Below are positions 25,430 to 33,434 of a stretch of DNA of 64,000 nucleotides, piece after piece. The stretch is from Burkholderiaceae bacterium (GTDB lineage: Bacteria; Pseudomonadota; Gammaproteobacteria; Burkholderiales; Burkholderiaceae_E). Made by a program: the position numbers and the translations under genes. The stretch is from positions 19,403-83,402 of the forward strand of contig JACKLP010000012.1 in assembly GCA_024235875.1 (NCBI GenBank), read 5' to 3'. Position 1 is the stretch's first letter, and every line of letters starts with the position of its first letter. Under the pieces are notes generated by a model. The model worked only from the letters and a program-made list of their open reading frames with translations, searched no databases and was not told the origin of the DNA.

Positions 25430-26088
25430 CAGGCCGTGCGGATCCGATAGCCCGCACCTCTCACATTCTCGACCACCGACGCGCCGACTTTGCGACGCAG
25501 GTTGTGCAGGTGGACCTCGATCGCATTGCTGCAGATCGAGTCCTGCCATCCGTAGACGGATTCCTCGAGTCGGTCGCGCGAGACGATGCCGCCCCGCCAT
25601 CGGGCCAGGGTCTCGAGAATGCTGTACTCCCGGGGCGAGAGCGCAACCGGCTGGCCATAGACCGTCGCCATCCGCTGCTGTGGATCGACGACGACCGGGC
25701 CGACCGCCAGTACCGACGATGCACTCCTTGCGCAGCGGCGCACCAGCGCATGGATGCGGGCGACCAGTTCGCCCAGATCGAAGGGCTTGACCAGATAGTC
25801 GTCGGCGCCGGCATTGAGCCCGCCGATCCGCTCGCCGATCGCATCACGGGCGGTGACGATGATGACCGGCAAGCCGCGTTCGTGCGAACGGATCTCGGCC
25901 AGGACCTGCAGGCCGTCGCGTCCGGGCAGGCCGAGGTCCAGGATGGCCGCGTCGTAGGTGCCGGCAAGGACGGCAGTGCTGGCGCCGTCGCCGTCTCGAA
26001 CCCAATCGACGACGAAGCCCGCGTCGGCAAGCCCGCGCGCGACCGCGCGGCCGAGCATGGCGTCGTCCTCGATCAGCAGCAGCTTCAT
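25429..26088 (-). CDS. OmpR/PmrA-family response regulator
   Basis: A 219-residue DNA-binding response regulator. The receiver domain has acidic residues in LLIEDDAMLG, the phospho-acceptor Asp51 in AAILDLGLPGRDG, and the conserved lysine in LVKPFDLGELVARI. The C-terminal winged helix has SPREYSILETLARWRGGIVSRDRLEESVYG and SNAIEVHLHNLRRKVG, the recognition helix typical of PmrA, QseB and TctD. That subgroup binds CTTAAK-N5-CTTAAK repeats, and such a repeat lies just upstream of this gene. It is cotranscribed with the kinase through a 4-base overlap. Confidence 0.94.
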   Translation of the reverse strand: MKLLLIEDDAMLGRAVARGLADAGFVVDWVRDGDGASTAVLAGTYDAAILDLGLPGRDGLQVLAEIRSHERGLPVIIVTARDAIGERIGGLNAGADDYLVKPFDLGELVARIHALVRRCARSASSVLAVGPVVVDPQQRMATVYGQPVALSPREYSILETLARWRGGIVSRDRLEESVYGWQDSICSNAIEVHLHNLRRKVGASVVENVRGAGYRIRTA

Positions 26089-26195
26089 CGGTCGGTCCGT
26101 TCCGAGACTCGAACGCCTGCCATGGCCTCGCGGCGATGCTCCGGTCAGGCGATGGATGACATTGGGTATCGTCCCGAAAGTATCGACGAAGTTCG

Positions 26196-26212
26196 CTTAA
26201 GACGCGCTTAAG
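26196..26212 (-). promoter_or_regulatory. PmrA/QseB-type direct repeat upstream of the response regulator
   Basis: CTTAAG-ACGCG-CTTAAG: two identical half sites with the exact 5-base spacing, 108-124 bases before the response regulator start and overlapping the stop codon of the upstream phosphoribosyltransferase gene. It would fit autoregulation. A GATACT -10-like hexamer lies about 11 bases further towards the regulator. Confidence 0.65.
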
Positions 26213-26873
26213 GCGTATCGCTCGGGGCCGGCGTGATCCGGGCCGAGAGCAGGCGGACCACTTCGTCGTCGCCGACCTGCGCGAAGTCCTCGTAGTAGTG
26301 GCCGACCGCGACGAAGTCGTCGGGCGCGAGCGGACAGGCGACGACATCGGCCAGGTCGCGAACGCGCTCGAGCGAATCGCGCGCCGCGACCGGGACCGCG
26401 CAGACCAGCGTGGCGGGCGCCTTGGCGCGCAGCGCGCGTAGGGCGACGCGCATGGTCTCGCCGGTGGCCAGGCCGTCGTCGACGACGATGACGATCCGGC
26501 CGCGCGGATCGACCGGGCGACGCCCGGGCGAATAGGCAGATCGCCGGCGCCGAATCGTCTCGAGTTGTCGCACCCGTTCGCGTTCGAGATAGGCGTCATC
26601 GGCCCCCGCCATCCGGGCGGCATCGGAGACGTGCATCCAGCCGCTCTCGTCCACCGCGCCGACCGCAACTTCGGACCAGCCAGGTGCGCCGATCTTGCGC
26701 ACCAGCACGACGTCGAGCTCACCGCCCAATGCCGCCGCGATGCGCGCAGCCATCGGGACCGCGCCCCGAGGAATCGCCACCACCAGCGGATCGCGTCCGC
26801 GATAGTCGCCCAGAAGCGCGATCAGCGCGTCGGCGGCGTCCATGCGATCGCGGTACGGGGGTTGGCGATGCAC
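26208..26873 (-). CDS. phosphoribosyltransferase-domain protein
   Basis: A 221-residue type I PRTase-fold protein. The PRPP-binding loop IVIVVDDGLATGETM is near residues 126-140, and an early VVAIPRGAVPMAARIAAAL segment gives the PPi loop. Free-standing proteins of this type are common next to stress or dienelactone hydrolase genes and rarely have a known substrate. The start is GTG at 26873, nine bases after the DUF2783 gene; an internal ATG at 26843 is an alternative. It is the third gene of the monooxygenase operon. A nucleotide-salvage role is possible but unproven. Confidence 0.87.
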   Translation of the reverse strand: MHRQPPYRDRMDAADALIALLGDYRGRDPLVVAIPRGAVPMAARIAAALGGELDVVLVRKIGAPGWSEVAVGAVDESGWMHVSDAARMAGADDAYLERERVRQLETIRRRRSAYSPGRRPVDPRGRIVIVVDDGLATGETMRVALRALRAKAPATLVCAVPVAARDSLERVRDLADVVACPLAPDDFVAVGHYYEDFAQVGDDEVVRLLSARITPAPSDTP

Positions 26874-26882
26874 CGGCCTGAC

Positions 26883-27071
26883 CTACAAGTCCCGTCCCGC
26901 CACGTCGATCGCGCGCCAGATCCGCTCGCGATCGCCCAGCTCGTGGGCGAGGCATAGCGCGAGCTTGGTGAGGAAGACGTCGCGGCGCCCCGGGTCGACG
27001 GCATCGATCGCCTCGGCGAGCCGGTCGTAGAGGTCCTCGAGCTCCGCGAACGGGAGGGTGGAATCGTTCAT
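26883..27071 (-). CDS. DUF2783 family small protein
   Basis: A 62-residue acidic protein: FAELEDLYDRLAEAIDA, then VFLTKLALCLAHELGDRERIWRAI. This is the DUF2783 pattern, a short helical family that repeatedly sits directly after FAD-dependent aromatic monooxygenase genes. GGAGAGATCGATGA gives a good ribosome-binding site. Spacing is 12 bases from the monooxygenase and 9 from the PRTase gene. It may act as a chaperone or accessory subunit of the monooxygenase, which is inference from context. Confidence 0.85.
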   Translation of the reverse strand: MNDSTLPFAELEDLYDRLAEAIDAVDPGRRDVFLTKLALCLAHELGDRERIWRAIDVAGRDL

Positions 27072-27083
27072 CGATCTCTCCGC

Positions 27084-28793
27084 TCAGTGGCGAGCCACGG
27101 CGCGCGCCAGGGCATTGGACAGCTTCCCCGAATCGAGCGCGTGCCAGCGCGCGCAGACATGACCGTCGGGACGGACGAGATAGGCGGCACCGGGTGTCGC
27201 CGCACAGCGAGCGGCGACCCGGTTGTCGGGATCGGCGATCGCGCGTACCCGGCGTCGCCCCTCGGTGGTGCGCGGCTTGCCGCCGCCAACCAGCAAGAGC
27301 TCGAGCGGCAATCCATCGGCGTCGACCGCGTCGAACGCATCGATCGCGTCGCGTGCTTGCGCATCGTCGGCCACGAAGGCGAGTACCACGAAACCGCTGC
27401 CCAGGTGATCGAGCAGGTAGTCGTCCTGGCCGAGCCGGACATTGGCCAAGGTCGCACCGGGTGGCACGCCGCCGTCGTAGGCGTCGGTCGCATCGGTGGT
27501 GTTCAACGGGCTGTCGGTGTATTCGTGCGGACGCGAGGTGCGCCAATGCAGCAAGTCCTTGGGCCAATCCTGCGACAGCACGAGCGAGAGCGTCGCGTCG
27601 CGCAACAGGCGGTAGCCGGCGCTCGGCGGCGACATGAAGCGAGTGCTGCGGCCGCCCTCGGCGCAGATCTCGCGCGCCGCGTTCACGCGTTCGTGCGAAT
27701 AGCTGTCGAGCAGCCGGACGTCGGCGGCGCCGGACTCGACCAGTGCGAGCTTCCAGGCCAGGTTCTCGGCATCCTGGAATCCGGTGTTGGCGCCCCGCAC
27801 GCCGAAGATCGGCAGGATGTGAGCGGCATCGCCGGCAAACAGCACGCGACCGGCGCGATAGTCGGGCAAGGTCAGCGTATTGGCCGTGTAGACAGTCGCC
27901 CAGTCGATCTCCCAGGGCACGGGCTGACCGATCATCTCGAGGATCGAGTCGATGCGCTCGGCCAGTCGACGAGGCTCGAGCGCCTGCTCGGGCGATTCAT
28001 CGTCGGGCAGTCGGTAGTCGAGGCGCCAGATGCCGTTGGGTTGGCGGTGGACGAGCACGTTGTTTCCCGGGTTCCAGGCGGGATCGAAGTGGCACAGGCG
28101 CTCGGTCGGCAAGCCGATGTCGGCCTTGATGTCGGTGATCACGAAGCGTCCCGAATAGGCGTTGCCCTCGAAGCGCAGCCCGAGATGGCGGCGCAGTGAC
28201 GAGCGGCCTCCGTCGGCCGCGACGATCCAGTGCGCATCGAGCCGGTACTCGCCTGCGGGCGTGTCCAGCAACAGGGTCGCGTGATCGCCGTCGACGTCGT
28301 TGTGCTCGAGGCCGATGGCCTTGGTCTGCCACCGGATGTCGACCCGTCCGCTGGCGAGCGCCGCGTCCACCAGGTACTCCTCGATGAGCTGCTGGTGCAG
28401 GTTGGTACCGGGCATGAAGCGGCTGTCCTCGTCCACCGGCATTTGCATGCGGTAGACCTCCTGGCCGCGATAGAAGGAGCGGCCGGTCGACCAGGTCAGG
28501 CCGATCTCGACGAAGCGTTGGTGCACGCCCGCGTGCTGCAGGATCTCCATCGAGCGGCGCGTGAGCACGATCGCGCGGCTGCCTTCGGAGAGCTGCGCCT
28601 CGGCCTCGATCACCACCGAGCGAATGCCGTGCTGCGCGAGCACGATTGCCGTGGTGAGCCCGACCGGTCCGGCGCCGACGATCGCGACCGGGCAGGCTGG
28701 TGCCTCGCCGTCGAGCTCGGGCGGGCGCACGAACGGATGGATCCGATATGGGTAGTAGAGCGATCGGCGAGGTTCGGTGACGGGTCGATGCAT
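27084..28793 (-). CDS. FAD-dependent aromatic monooxygenase (PheA/TfdB/MhpA family)
   Basis: A 569-residue group A flavoprotein hydroxylase. The start at ATG 28793 gives the usual N-terminal extension before the GxGxxG motif VAIVGAGPVGLTTAIVLAQHG (about 36-56). The DG motif is ADGGRSSLRRHLGL (about 194-207) and the second FAD motif is GRVLFAGDAAHILPIFGVRGAN (about 318-339). The C-terminal 160 residues form the thioredoxin-like domain of phenol hydroxylase relatives, ending with a VRPDGHVCARW motif. It would ortho-hydroxylate a phenolic ring with NAD(P)H and O2. It could supply hydroxyquinol to the cleavage genes at 16-18 kb, but it is 9 kb away. A palindrome lies 63-84 bases upstream. Confidence 0.92.
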   Translation of the reverse strand: MHRPVTEPRRSLYYPYRIHPFVRPPELDGEAPACPVAIVGAGPVGLTTAIVLAQHGIRSVVIEAEAQLSEGSRAIVLTRRSMEILQHAGVHQRFVEIGLTWSTGRSFYRGQEVYRMQMPVDEDSRFMPGTNLHQQLIEEYLVDAALASGRVDIRWQTKAIGLEHNDVDGDHATLLLDTPAGEYRLDAHWIVAADGGRSSLRRHLGLRFEGNAYSGRFVITDIKADIGLPTERLCHFDPAWNPGNNVLVHRQPNGIWRLDYRLPDDESPEQALEPRRLAERIDSILEMIGQPVPWEIDWATVYTANTLTLPDYRAGRVLFAGDAAHILPIFGVRGANTGFQDAENLAWKLALVESGAADVRLLDSYSHERVNAAREICAEGGRSTRFMSPPSAGYRLLRDATLSLVLSQDWPKDLLHWRTSRPHEYTDSPLNTTDATDAYDGGVPPGATLANVRLGQDDYLLDHLGSGFVVLAFVADDAQARDAIDAFDAVDADGLPLELLLVGGGKPRTTEGRRRVRAIADPDNRVAARCAATPGAAYLVRPDGHVCARWHALDSGKLSNALARAVARH

Positions 28794-28855
28794 GGGTGCT
28801 GCCTGGGCGCTGGGTGAAGACGGATTCGCATCTTCGGCGAACGGACGCTCACTGT

Positions 28856-28877
28856 CTGTCGCACGATTTTGCGACAG
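28856..28877. promoter_or_regulatory. 22-base palindrome, candidate operator of the monooxygenase operon
   Basis: Perfect 8-base arms CTGTCGCA / TGCGACAG separated by 6 bases, in the 140-base gap between the LuxR gene end and the monooxygenase start. Position and symmetry fit a dimeric LuxR-type regulator site. Confidence 0.5.
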
Positions 28878-28933
28878 TGTCGGCAACTTTGTTGGCGCGG
28901 GACGCTGAAAGCCCGGGCAGCGCGAGTGCGGGC

Positions 28934-29785
28934 TCAGTCGCCGACCGCGCCGACGTAGAGTCCGAACAGCGCGCCGACGCTCCCGACCTCGAGCTTTCGG
29001 TAGGCCCGCCGTCGGAAGGTGTTGACGGTGTGCGTGGACACGCCCAGTGCGTCGGCGATCGCGCCGTTGGCGTGTCCCAAGGCGATCTGCACACAGGTTT
29101 CGGCTTCGCGCTCGGACAGTCGGGCGGGGTGGGTCGCGAAAAACCGCCGCAGGTTCACGGCCAGGGCCTCGGCCGCGGGCGATCGCTCCTCGCGCGGCTC
29201 GCGCAGCTCGGCGTGACGAGCGAGCGCGGCGAGCAGCGTGCGCTGCATGGATGCGACGGTGGCGATCTCGGCATCGGAGAACGGCTCGCGCTCGCGACGT
29301 CGGTAGAGGCTGAGGTAGTAGCCGGCATCGTCGTGGCGACCATGCACCACGATCTTCTCGTCGAGACGCACGCGCTCGAACAGCTCGCGTCGGTAGTCGG
29401 GCTGTCCGATCTCGACCAATCGCACGCGCCGCACGGTCGGCAGATCGCCGATGCCGCCGCGCAGCACCGGGTCGTGCCGGTGGAGCGTCTGGGCGTACAC
29501 GCGGCAAAGCGCCTCGACGACGCCTGTCTCGCCCGGACGCTCCGACACCAGGCATCGCGGGGCCTGTCCGGCGGCGACTCGCCATGCCGTGCACTGGTCG
29601 ATCGCGACTCGTGCCGCGACGAAGCGATGGAATGCCGTCGAGAAGCGCCCACGGCCGATCGAATCGAGCAGCGCAGGGATCCCGCAGGCATCGAGTTCGT
29701 CGACGCCGGGCGGCGGATCGGAGCCTGCGCCAAGGGCGAGGCGCCCGCTGCCGCGAGCGCGTCGCCCGTGCGCGTTCGTCGCCAC
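28934..29785 (-). CDS. LuxR-family transcriptional regulator
   Basis: A 283-residue regulator starting at GTG 29785, two bases after the stop of the acyl-CoA dehydrogenase gene; there is no better start for 200 residues. The last 65 residues are a clear GerE/LuxR helix-turn-helix: LSEREAETCVQIALGHANGAIADALGVSTHTVNTFRRRAYRKL. The N-terminal 200 residues are mixed alpha/beta with no receiver Asp signature, so a ligand-binding domain is more likely than a phosphorylation domain. It probably controls the monooxygenase operon, the mct-mcd genes, or both. Confidence 0.88.
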   Translation of the reverse strand: MATNAHGRRARGSGRLALGAGSDPPPGVDELDACGIPALLDSIGRGRFSTAFHRFVAARVAIDQCTAWRVAAGQAPRCLVSERPGETGVVEALCRVYAQTLHRHDPVLRGGIGDLPTVRRVRLVEIGQPDYRRELFERVRLDEKIVVHGRHDDAGYYLSLYRRREREPFSDAEIATVASMQRTLLAALARHAELREPREERSPAAEALAVNLRRFFATHPARLSEREAETCVQIALGHANGAIADALGVSTHTVNTFRRRAYRKLEVGSVGALFGLYVGAVGD

Positions 29786-29787
29786 GC

Positions 29788-31470
29788 TCAGCCTGGCAGG
29801 CTCGCCTCGAGCAGGCGTCGCCCGATCACCTGGGCCTGGATCTCGCCCGCGCCCTCGAAGATGTTCAGGATGCGCGCGTCGCACAGGATGCGGCTGATCT
29901 CGTACTCGAGCGCGTAGCCGTTGCCCCCATGGATCTGCAGCGCGCCGTCCGCGTTGGACCAGGCAATGCGCGCGCCGAGCAGCTTGGCCATGCCGGCCTC
30001 GAGGTCGCAACGCTCGCCCGTGTCCTTGCGACGCGCCGCGAAATACGTGATCTCGCGTGCGATCACGTTTTCGACCAGCATCATCACGAGCTTGTCGGCC
30101 ACCCGCGGGAAGCTGGCCAGCGCCCGACCGAACTGATGGCGCTCGAGGGCGTAGCGGCGGCCGACGTCATAGGCATCCCAGGCCACGCCGAGCGCGCGCG
30201 CGGCGGTCTGGATGCGGGCACTCTCGAAGGTGCGCATCAACTGCCGGAAGCCGAAGCCTTCCTCGCCGCCCAGCAGGGCCTCGGATGGCATCGAGAAGCC
30301 CTCGAACGCGATCTCGTACTCCTTCATGCCGCGGTAGCCCAGCACCGGGATCTCGCCGCCGCGCATGCCCTTGGCAGGGAAGGGGTCGGCCTCGGTGCCG
30401 CGTGGCTTCGGTGCGAGGAACATCGACAGCCCGCCATGGCCGGCACGATCGGCATCGGTGCGCGCGAGCAGCGTCATCATGTCGCTGCGGGCCCCGTGCG
30501 TGGACCAGGTCTTGGCGCCGTCCACGCGCCAGGAGCCATCGGCCTGGCGGATCGCGCGCGTGCGAAGATTGGCGAGGTCGGATCCGATGTCGGGCTCGGT
30601 GAAGACCGCGCAGGGCAGGACTTCGCCGCTGGCGATGCGCGGCAACCAGTCGGCCTTCTGCGCGTCGGTGCCCGAGCCCGAGATCAGCTCGCCGGCGATC
30701 TCCGAGCGCGTACCGAGCGAGCCCACGGTCAGATAGCCACGCGAGAGTTCCTCGGAGACGATGCACATCGCCAGCTTGCCCATGCCCTGGCCGCCATGGG
30801 ATTCGGGGATGGTCACGCCGAACACGCCCAGCTGCGCCATCTCGGCGAGTATTTCATCGGGGATCAGCGCATCGTCCAGGTGCCAGCGGTGGGCGTTCGG
30901 GCGGATCCGCTCGCGTGCGAAGCGACGGAAGGTGTCGCGCACCATGTCGAGGGTTTCGTCATCGAGCGATTCGTCGATGGCCGTGCCCGCGACGACGGCC
31001 TCGGCCAGGGCGGCACGGATCGTGGGCGCGCAACCGGCCTCGACCAGCGATCGCACCGCCGGCTGCGCCGCCAGCGCGGCTGCGGCCGCCCCGGCGCCCA
31101 TGTCGGCCGGGCGCGCGAACTCGAGCTGGCTCATCGGGATCGCGCTCGTGAGCTGGGCCAGGTATTCGCCGGCGCCGACGGTCGCGATCATGCGCTCCAC
31201 CTCACCCAGGCGGCGTGCGGCATCGAGCCGCCGGATCCAGCCCGAGAGCTCGGTCAGCGCGCGCACATAGGTCGCATTCCAGGCCAGGCCGTGGACCGCG
31301 CGCTGCTCGCGATCCACGGGCGAAGGCCGCTTGCTGCCGTCGGCCGGCGCCGGCGACGGCGCCTCGAGTCGCGCGGCGACGCCCTGGCGGGCCGCCTCGA
31401 CATAGCGCGTAGCCGCCTGCGTGGCCGCGGCCAGCAGGTCGACCAGGTCCTGGGGAACTCCGTTGCTCAT
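29788..31470 (-). CDS. acyl-CoA dehydrogenase, methylsuccinyl-CoA dehydrogenase (Mcd)-like
   Basis: A 560-residue flavin acyl-CoA dehydrogenase, about 170 residues longer than ordinary family members. The extra N-terminal helical domain contains LAWNATYVRALTELSGW and GAGEYLAQLTSAIPMSQLE, which I recognise from Mcd of the ethylmalonyl-CoA pathway. The core domain has GVTIPESHGGQGMG, CAVFTEPDIGSDLANLRT (substrate/FAD loop), a WSTHGARSDMMTLLART strand and the C-terminal QIHGGNGYALEYEISRILCD. Mcd oxidises (2S)-methylsuccinyl-CoA to mesaconyl-C1-CoA. The gene overlaps the CoA-transferase-like gene upstream by 4 bases, which fits a shared pathway. Confidence 0.88.
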   Translation of the reverse strand: MSNGVPQDLVDLLAAATQAATRYVEAARQGVAARLEAPSPAPADGSKRPSPVDREQRAVHGLAWNATYVRALTELSGWIRRLDAARRLGEVERMIATVGAGEYLAQLTSAIPMSQLEFARPADMGAGAAAAALAAQPAVRSLVEAGCAPTIRAALAEAVVAGTAIDESLDDETLDMVRDTFRRFARERIRPNAHRWHLDDALIPDEILAEMAQLGVFGVTIPESHGGQGMGKLAMCIVSEELSRGYLTVGSLGTRSEIAGELISGSGTDAQKADWLPRIASGEVLPCAVFTEPDIGSDLANLRTRAIRQADGSWRVDGAKTWSTHGARSDMMTLLARTDADRAGHGGLSMFLAPKPRGTEADPFPAKGMRGGEIPVLGYRGMKEYEIAFEGFSMPSEALLGGEEGFGFRQLMRTFESARIQTAARALGVAWDAYDVGRRYALERHQFGRALASFPRVADKLVMMLVENVIAREITYFAARRKDTGERCDLEAGMAKLLGARIAWSNADGALQIHGGNGYALEYEISRILCDARILNIFEGAGEIQAQVIGRRLLEASLPG

Positions 31471-32708
31471 CGCCGCTTCTCCGCTTCGCCGGCACGTGCC
31501 ACCACGCCGCGTTCGAGCAAGGCGCCGATCTCGTGCGTGGCCAGTCCCAGTACCTCGGCGAGCACCGCCTCGGTATGCTCGCCCAGTCGCGGCGCGCGAG
31601 CGACGGGGATTCGCGCCGTATCGGAATAGATCGCCGGACTGCCCGGGGTGAGATAGGTGTAGCCGCTCGGGTGCGCGACTCGCTCCATCATGGGGTTGGC
31701 CTCGCTCAGTTCGGGCTCGGTGCGCAACGACTCCGACAAGTCCTTGTAGGGCCCCCAGCAGACGCCTTGCGCGTCGAAGACTTCCTTGATCGCCGCATAG
31801 GGTCGCGCGCCCACGGCCCGCTCGACGACCGGATCGATGGCATCGCGGTGCTCGAAGCGCGTGCCCTCGTCGACGGCGAAGCTCACGCCGCGTTCGCGTT
31901 CGATGGCCGCGATCTCGTCGGCGATCCCCAGCGAGGCGAGCAGTCCGCTCCATTGCTTCTGGGTGATCGCCACGATCATCACCCGACGGCCGTCGGCACA
32001 GGCGAAATCGCGCCCGAAGGCGCCGAACACGCTGTTGCCGATGCGGGGACGGTCGGCGCCGGTGGTCTCGACCTCGGCGATCTGGCCGAGCGCGCCGAGC
32101 GCGCAGAACGCGACGCTCGATAGCGGCAGCGCCACTTCCTGGCCGCGCCCGGTGGCCCGCCGGAATCGCTCGGCCGCCATCAGGTGGAAGGCGGCCAGCG
32201 CGCCGGTGCTGATGTCCCAGCCGGGCATCACGTGATTGACCGGGCCGGCGGTATCTTCGGGGCCGGTGACGTGGGGGTAGCCTGCGACCGCGTTGATCGT
32301 GTAGTCCAACCCCGTGCTGCCGTCGGCCCAGCCCTGGACTCGCACCGTGATCAGGTCGGGTCGCTTCTGGGCGAGCTTGTCGTGGGCCAGGAATCCGCCC
32401 CGAGGGAAATTGGTCACGAACAGCCCGCCGCCCTCGCCGGGCGCGGTGATCAGGGCCACGGCGAGCTCACGGCCCTCGCGGCTGCCAAGGTCGATCGCGA
32501 TCGAGCGCTTGCCCTTCTGGAGCCCTTCCCAGTAAAGGCTCGCGCCCGGGTGCTCGGAGCGGGGCCAGCGGTGGAAATCGGGTCCGCCACCGATCGGGTC
32601 GAAGCGGATCACGTCGGCGCCGAGCTGCGCCAGGTGAAGCGCGCATGACGGGGCGGCCACGAACGATGCGCCTTCGACCACGCGCATGCCCTCGAGCATC
32701 GAATACAT
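31467..32708 (-). CDS. CaiB/BaiF CoA-transferase family protein, 2-methylfumaryl-CoA isomerase (Mct)-like
   Basis: A 413-residue class III CoA transferase. The start at ATG 32708 is set by a strong AAGGAGG at 32717-32723. The opening MLEGMRVVEGASFVAAPSCALHLAQLGADVIRFDP and later PVNHVMPGWDISTGALAAFHLMAAERFRRATGRGQ closely resemble mesaconyl-CoA C1-C4 CoA transferase (2-methylfumaryl-CoA isomerase) of the 3-hydroxypropionate bicycle. It would move CoA between the two carboxyls of mesaconate. The overlap with the Mcd-like gene, whose product is mesaconyl-C1-CoA, supports this. Other substrates of the wider CaiB family cannot be excluded. Confidence 0.85.
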   Translation of the reverse strand: MYSMLEGMRVVEGASFVAAPSCALHLAQLGADVIRFDPIGGGPDFHRWPRSEHPGASLYWEGLQKGKRSIAIDLGSREGRELAVALITAPGEGGGLFVTNFPRGGFLAHDKLAQKRPDLITVRVQGWADGSTGLDYTINAVAGYPHVTGPEDTAGPVNHVMPGWDISTGALAAFHLMAAERFRRATGRGQEVALPLSSVAFCALGALGQIAEVETTGADRPRIGNSVFGAFGRDFACADGRRVMIVAITQKQWSGLLASLGIADEIAAIERERGVSFAVDEGTRFEHRDAIDPVVERAVGARPYAAIKEVFDAQGVCWGPYKDLSESLRTEPELSEANPMMERVAHPSGYTYLTPGSPAIYSDTARIPVARAPRLGEHTEAVLAEVLGLATHEIGALLERGVVARAGEAEKRR

Positions 32709-32813
32709 TCCTGCGTCCTCCTTTCGCAGCCTGCAGGCCGCCAAGCATACGCAAGTCGTCGATCGGGTGCTTCGCCGGCGTTCCGTGCCCGGCGCAAAGC
32801 CCGGCGGGGGAAC

Positions 32814-32827
32814 TTGATCGACGTCAA
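32814..32827. promoter_or_regulatory. FNR/ANR-like box upstream of hsp20
   Basis: TTGAT-CGAC-GTCAA matches nine of ten specified bases of TTGAT-N4-ATCAA. It is about 125 bases before the Hsp20 start and about 30 bases upstream of a sigma32-like -35, a usual place for an activator. Confidence 0.5.
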
Positions 32828-32856
32828 AGGCGAATCGACCGGCGGCCGAGCGGGGG

Positions 32857-32884
32857 CTTGAAAACCGCCGGCACGCGCCCAGAT
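32857..32884 (+). promoter_or_regulatory. sigma32-like heat-shock promoter for hsp20
   Basis: CTTGAAA (32857-32863), a 14-base spacer and CCCAGAT (32878-32884), close to the RpoH pattern CTTGAAA-N11-15-CCCCATNT. It lies 68 bases before the Hsp20 ATG. Confidence 0.5.
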
Positions 32885-32951
32885 TCGTGCCATGGCAGCC
32901 GAAACGAGGCAAGCCAGCCAGGGAAGAAAAGATCCTGCAAGGAGAAATGCA

Positions 32952-33374
32952 ATGACTCGCCTGTCCGTCTATGACCCGTTCTCGGAAGTGTTTCCCGAGT
33001 TGTTTCGCAGCGTTCTGCAACCGAGCGTGCGCACCAATGGCGACAAGCCGATGGAGATCCGCGTCGACGTCAAGGAGGCGGCCAAGGCCTACACCGTCGA
33101 GGCCGAGATCCCAGGCGTCGCGAAGGACGACATCCATGTGCAGATCGACGGCAATCGCGTCGCGATCTCGGCCGAGGTCAAGCGCAACGAAGAGAAGAAG
33201 GAAGGTGAACGCGTCCTGCGCAGCGAGCGCTACTACGGCGCGGTCTCGCGCGTTTTCTCGCTGGCCAGCGAGATCGACGAGGCACAGGCCAACGCCAGGT
33301 TCGACAATGGCGTGCTGACGCTGACCCTGCCCAAGAAAGAGGCCACCGGGGGGCGCAAGCTGACCGTGTCCTGA
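32952..33374 (+). CDS. Hsp20/alpha-crystallin family small heat-shock protein
   Basis: A 140-residue holdase chaperone that binds unfolding proteins. ATG 32952 follows AAGGAGAAATGCA. The short N-terminal arm (LSVYDPFSEVFPELF) is followed by the alpha-crystallin domain: MEIRVDVKEAAKAYTVEAEIPGV near residues 34-56, the AISAEVKRNEEKKEGERVLRSERYYGAVSRVFSL central strands, and the conserved GVLTLTLPKKE at the end (about 119-129), with a short tail. A sigma32-like promoter and an FNR-like box upstream suggest induction by heat and low oxygen. A strong terminator follows 60 bases after the stop. Confidence 0.95.
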   Translation: MTRLSVYDPFSEVFPELFRSVLQPSVRTNGDKPMEIRVDVKEAAKAYTVEAEIPGVAKDDIHVQIDGNRVAISAEVKRNEEKKEGERVLRSERYYGAVSRVFSLASEIDEAQANARFDNGVLTLTLPKKEATGGRKLTVS

Positions 33375-33434
33375 GCGAGTGGCGCGCGGCCCGCGTCCGG
33401 GGCACCGGCCGGACGGTTGCCGCCAGCCCAACGG

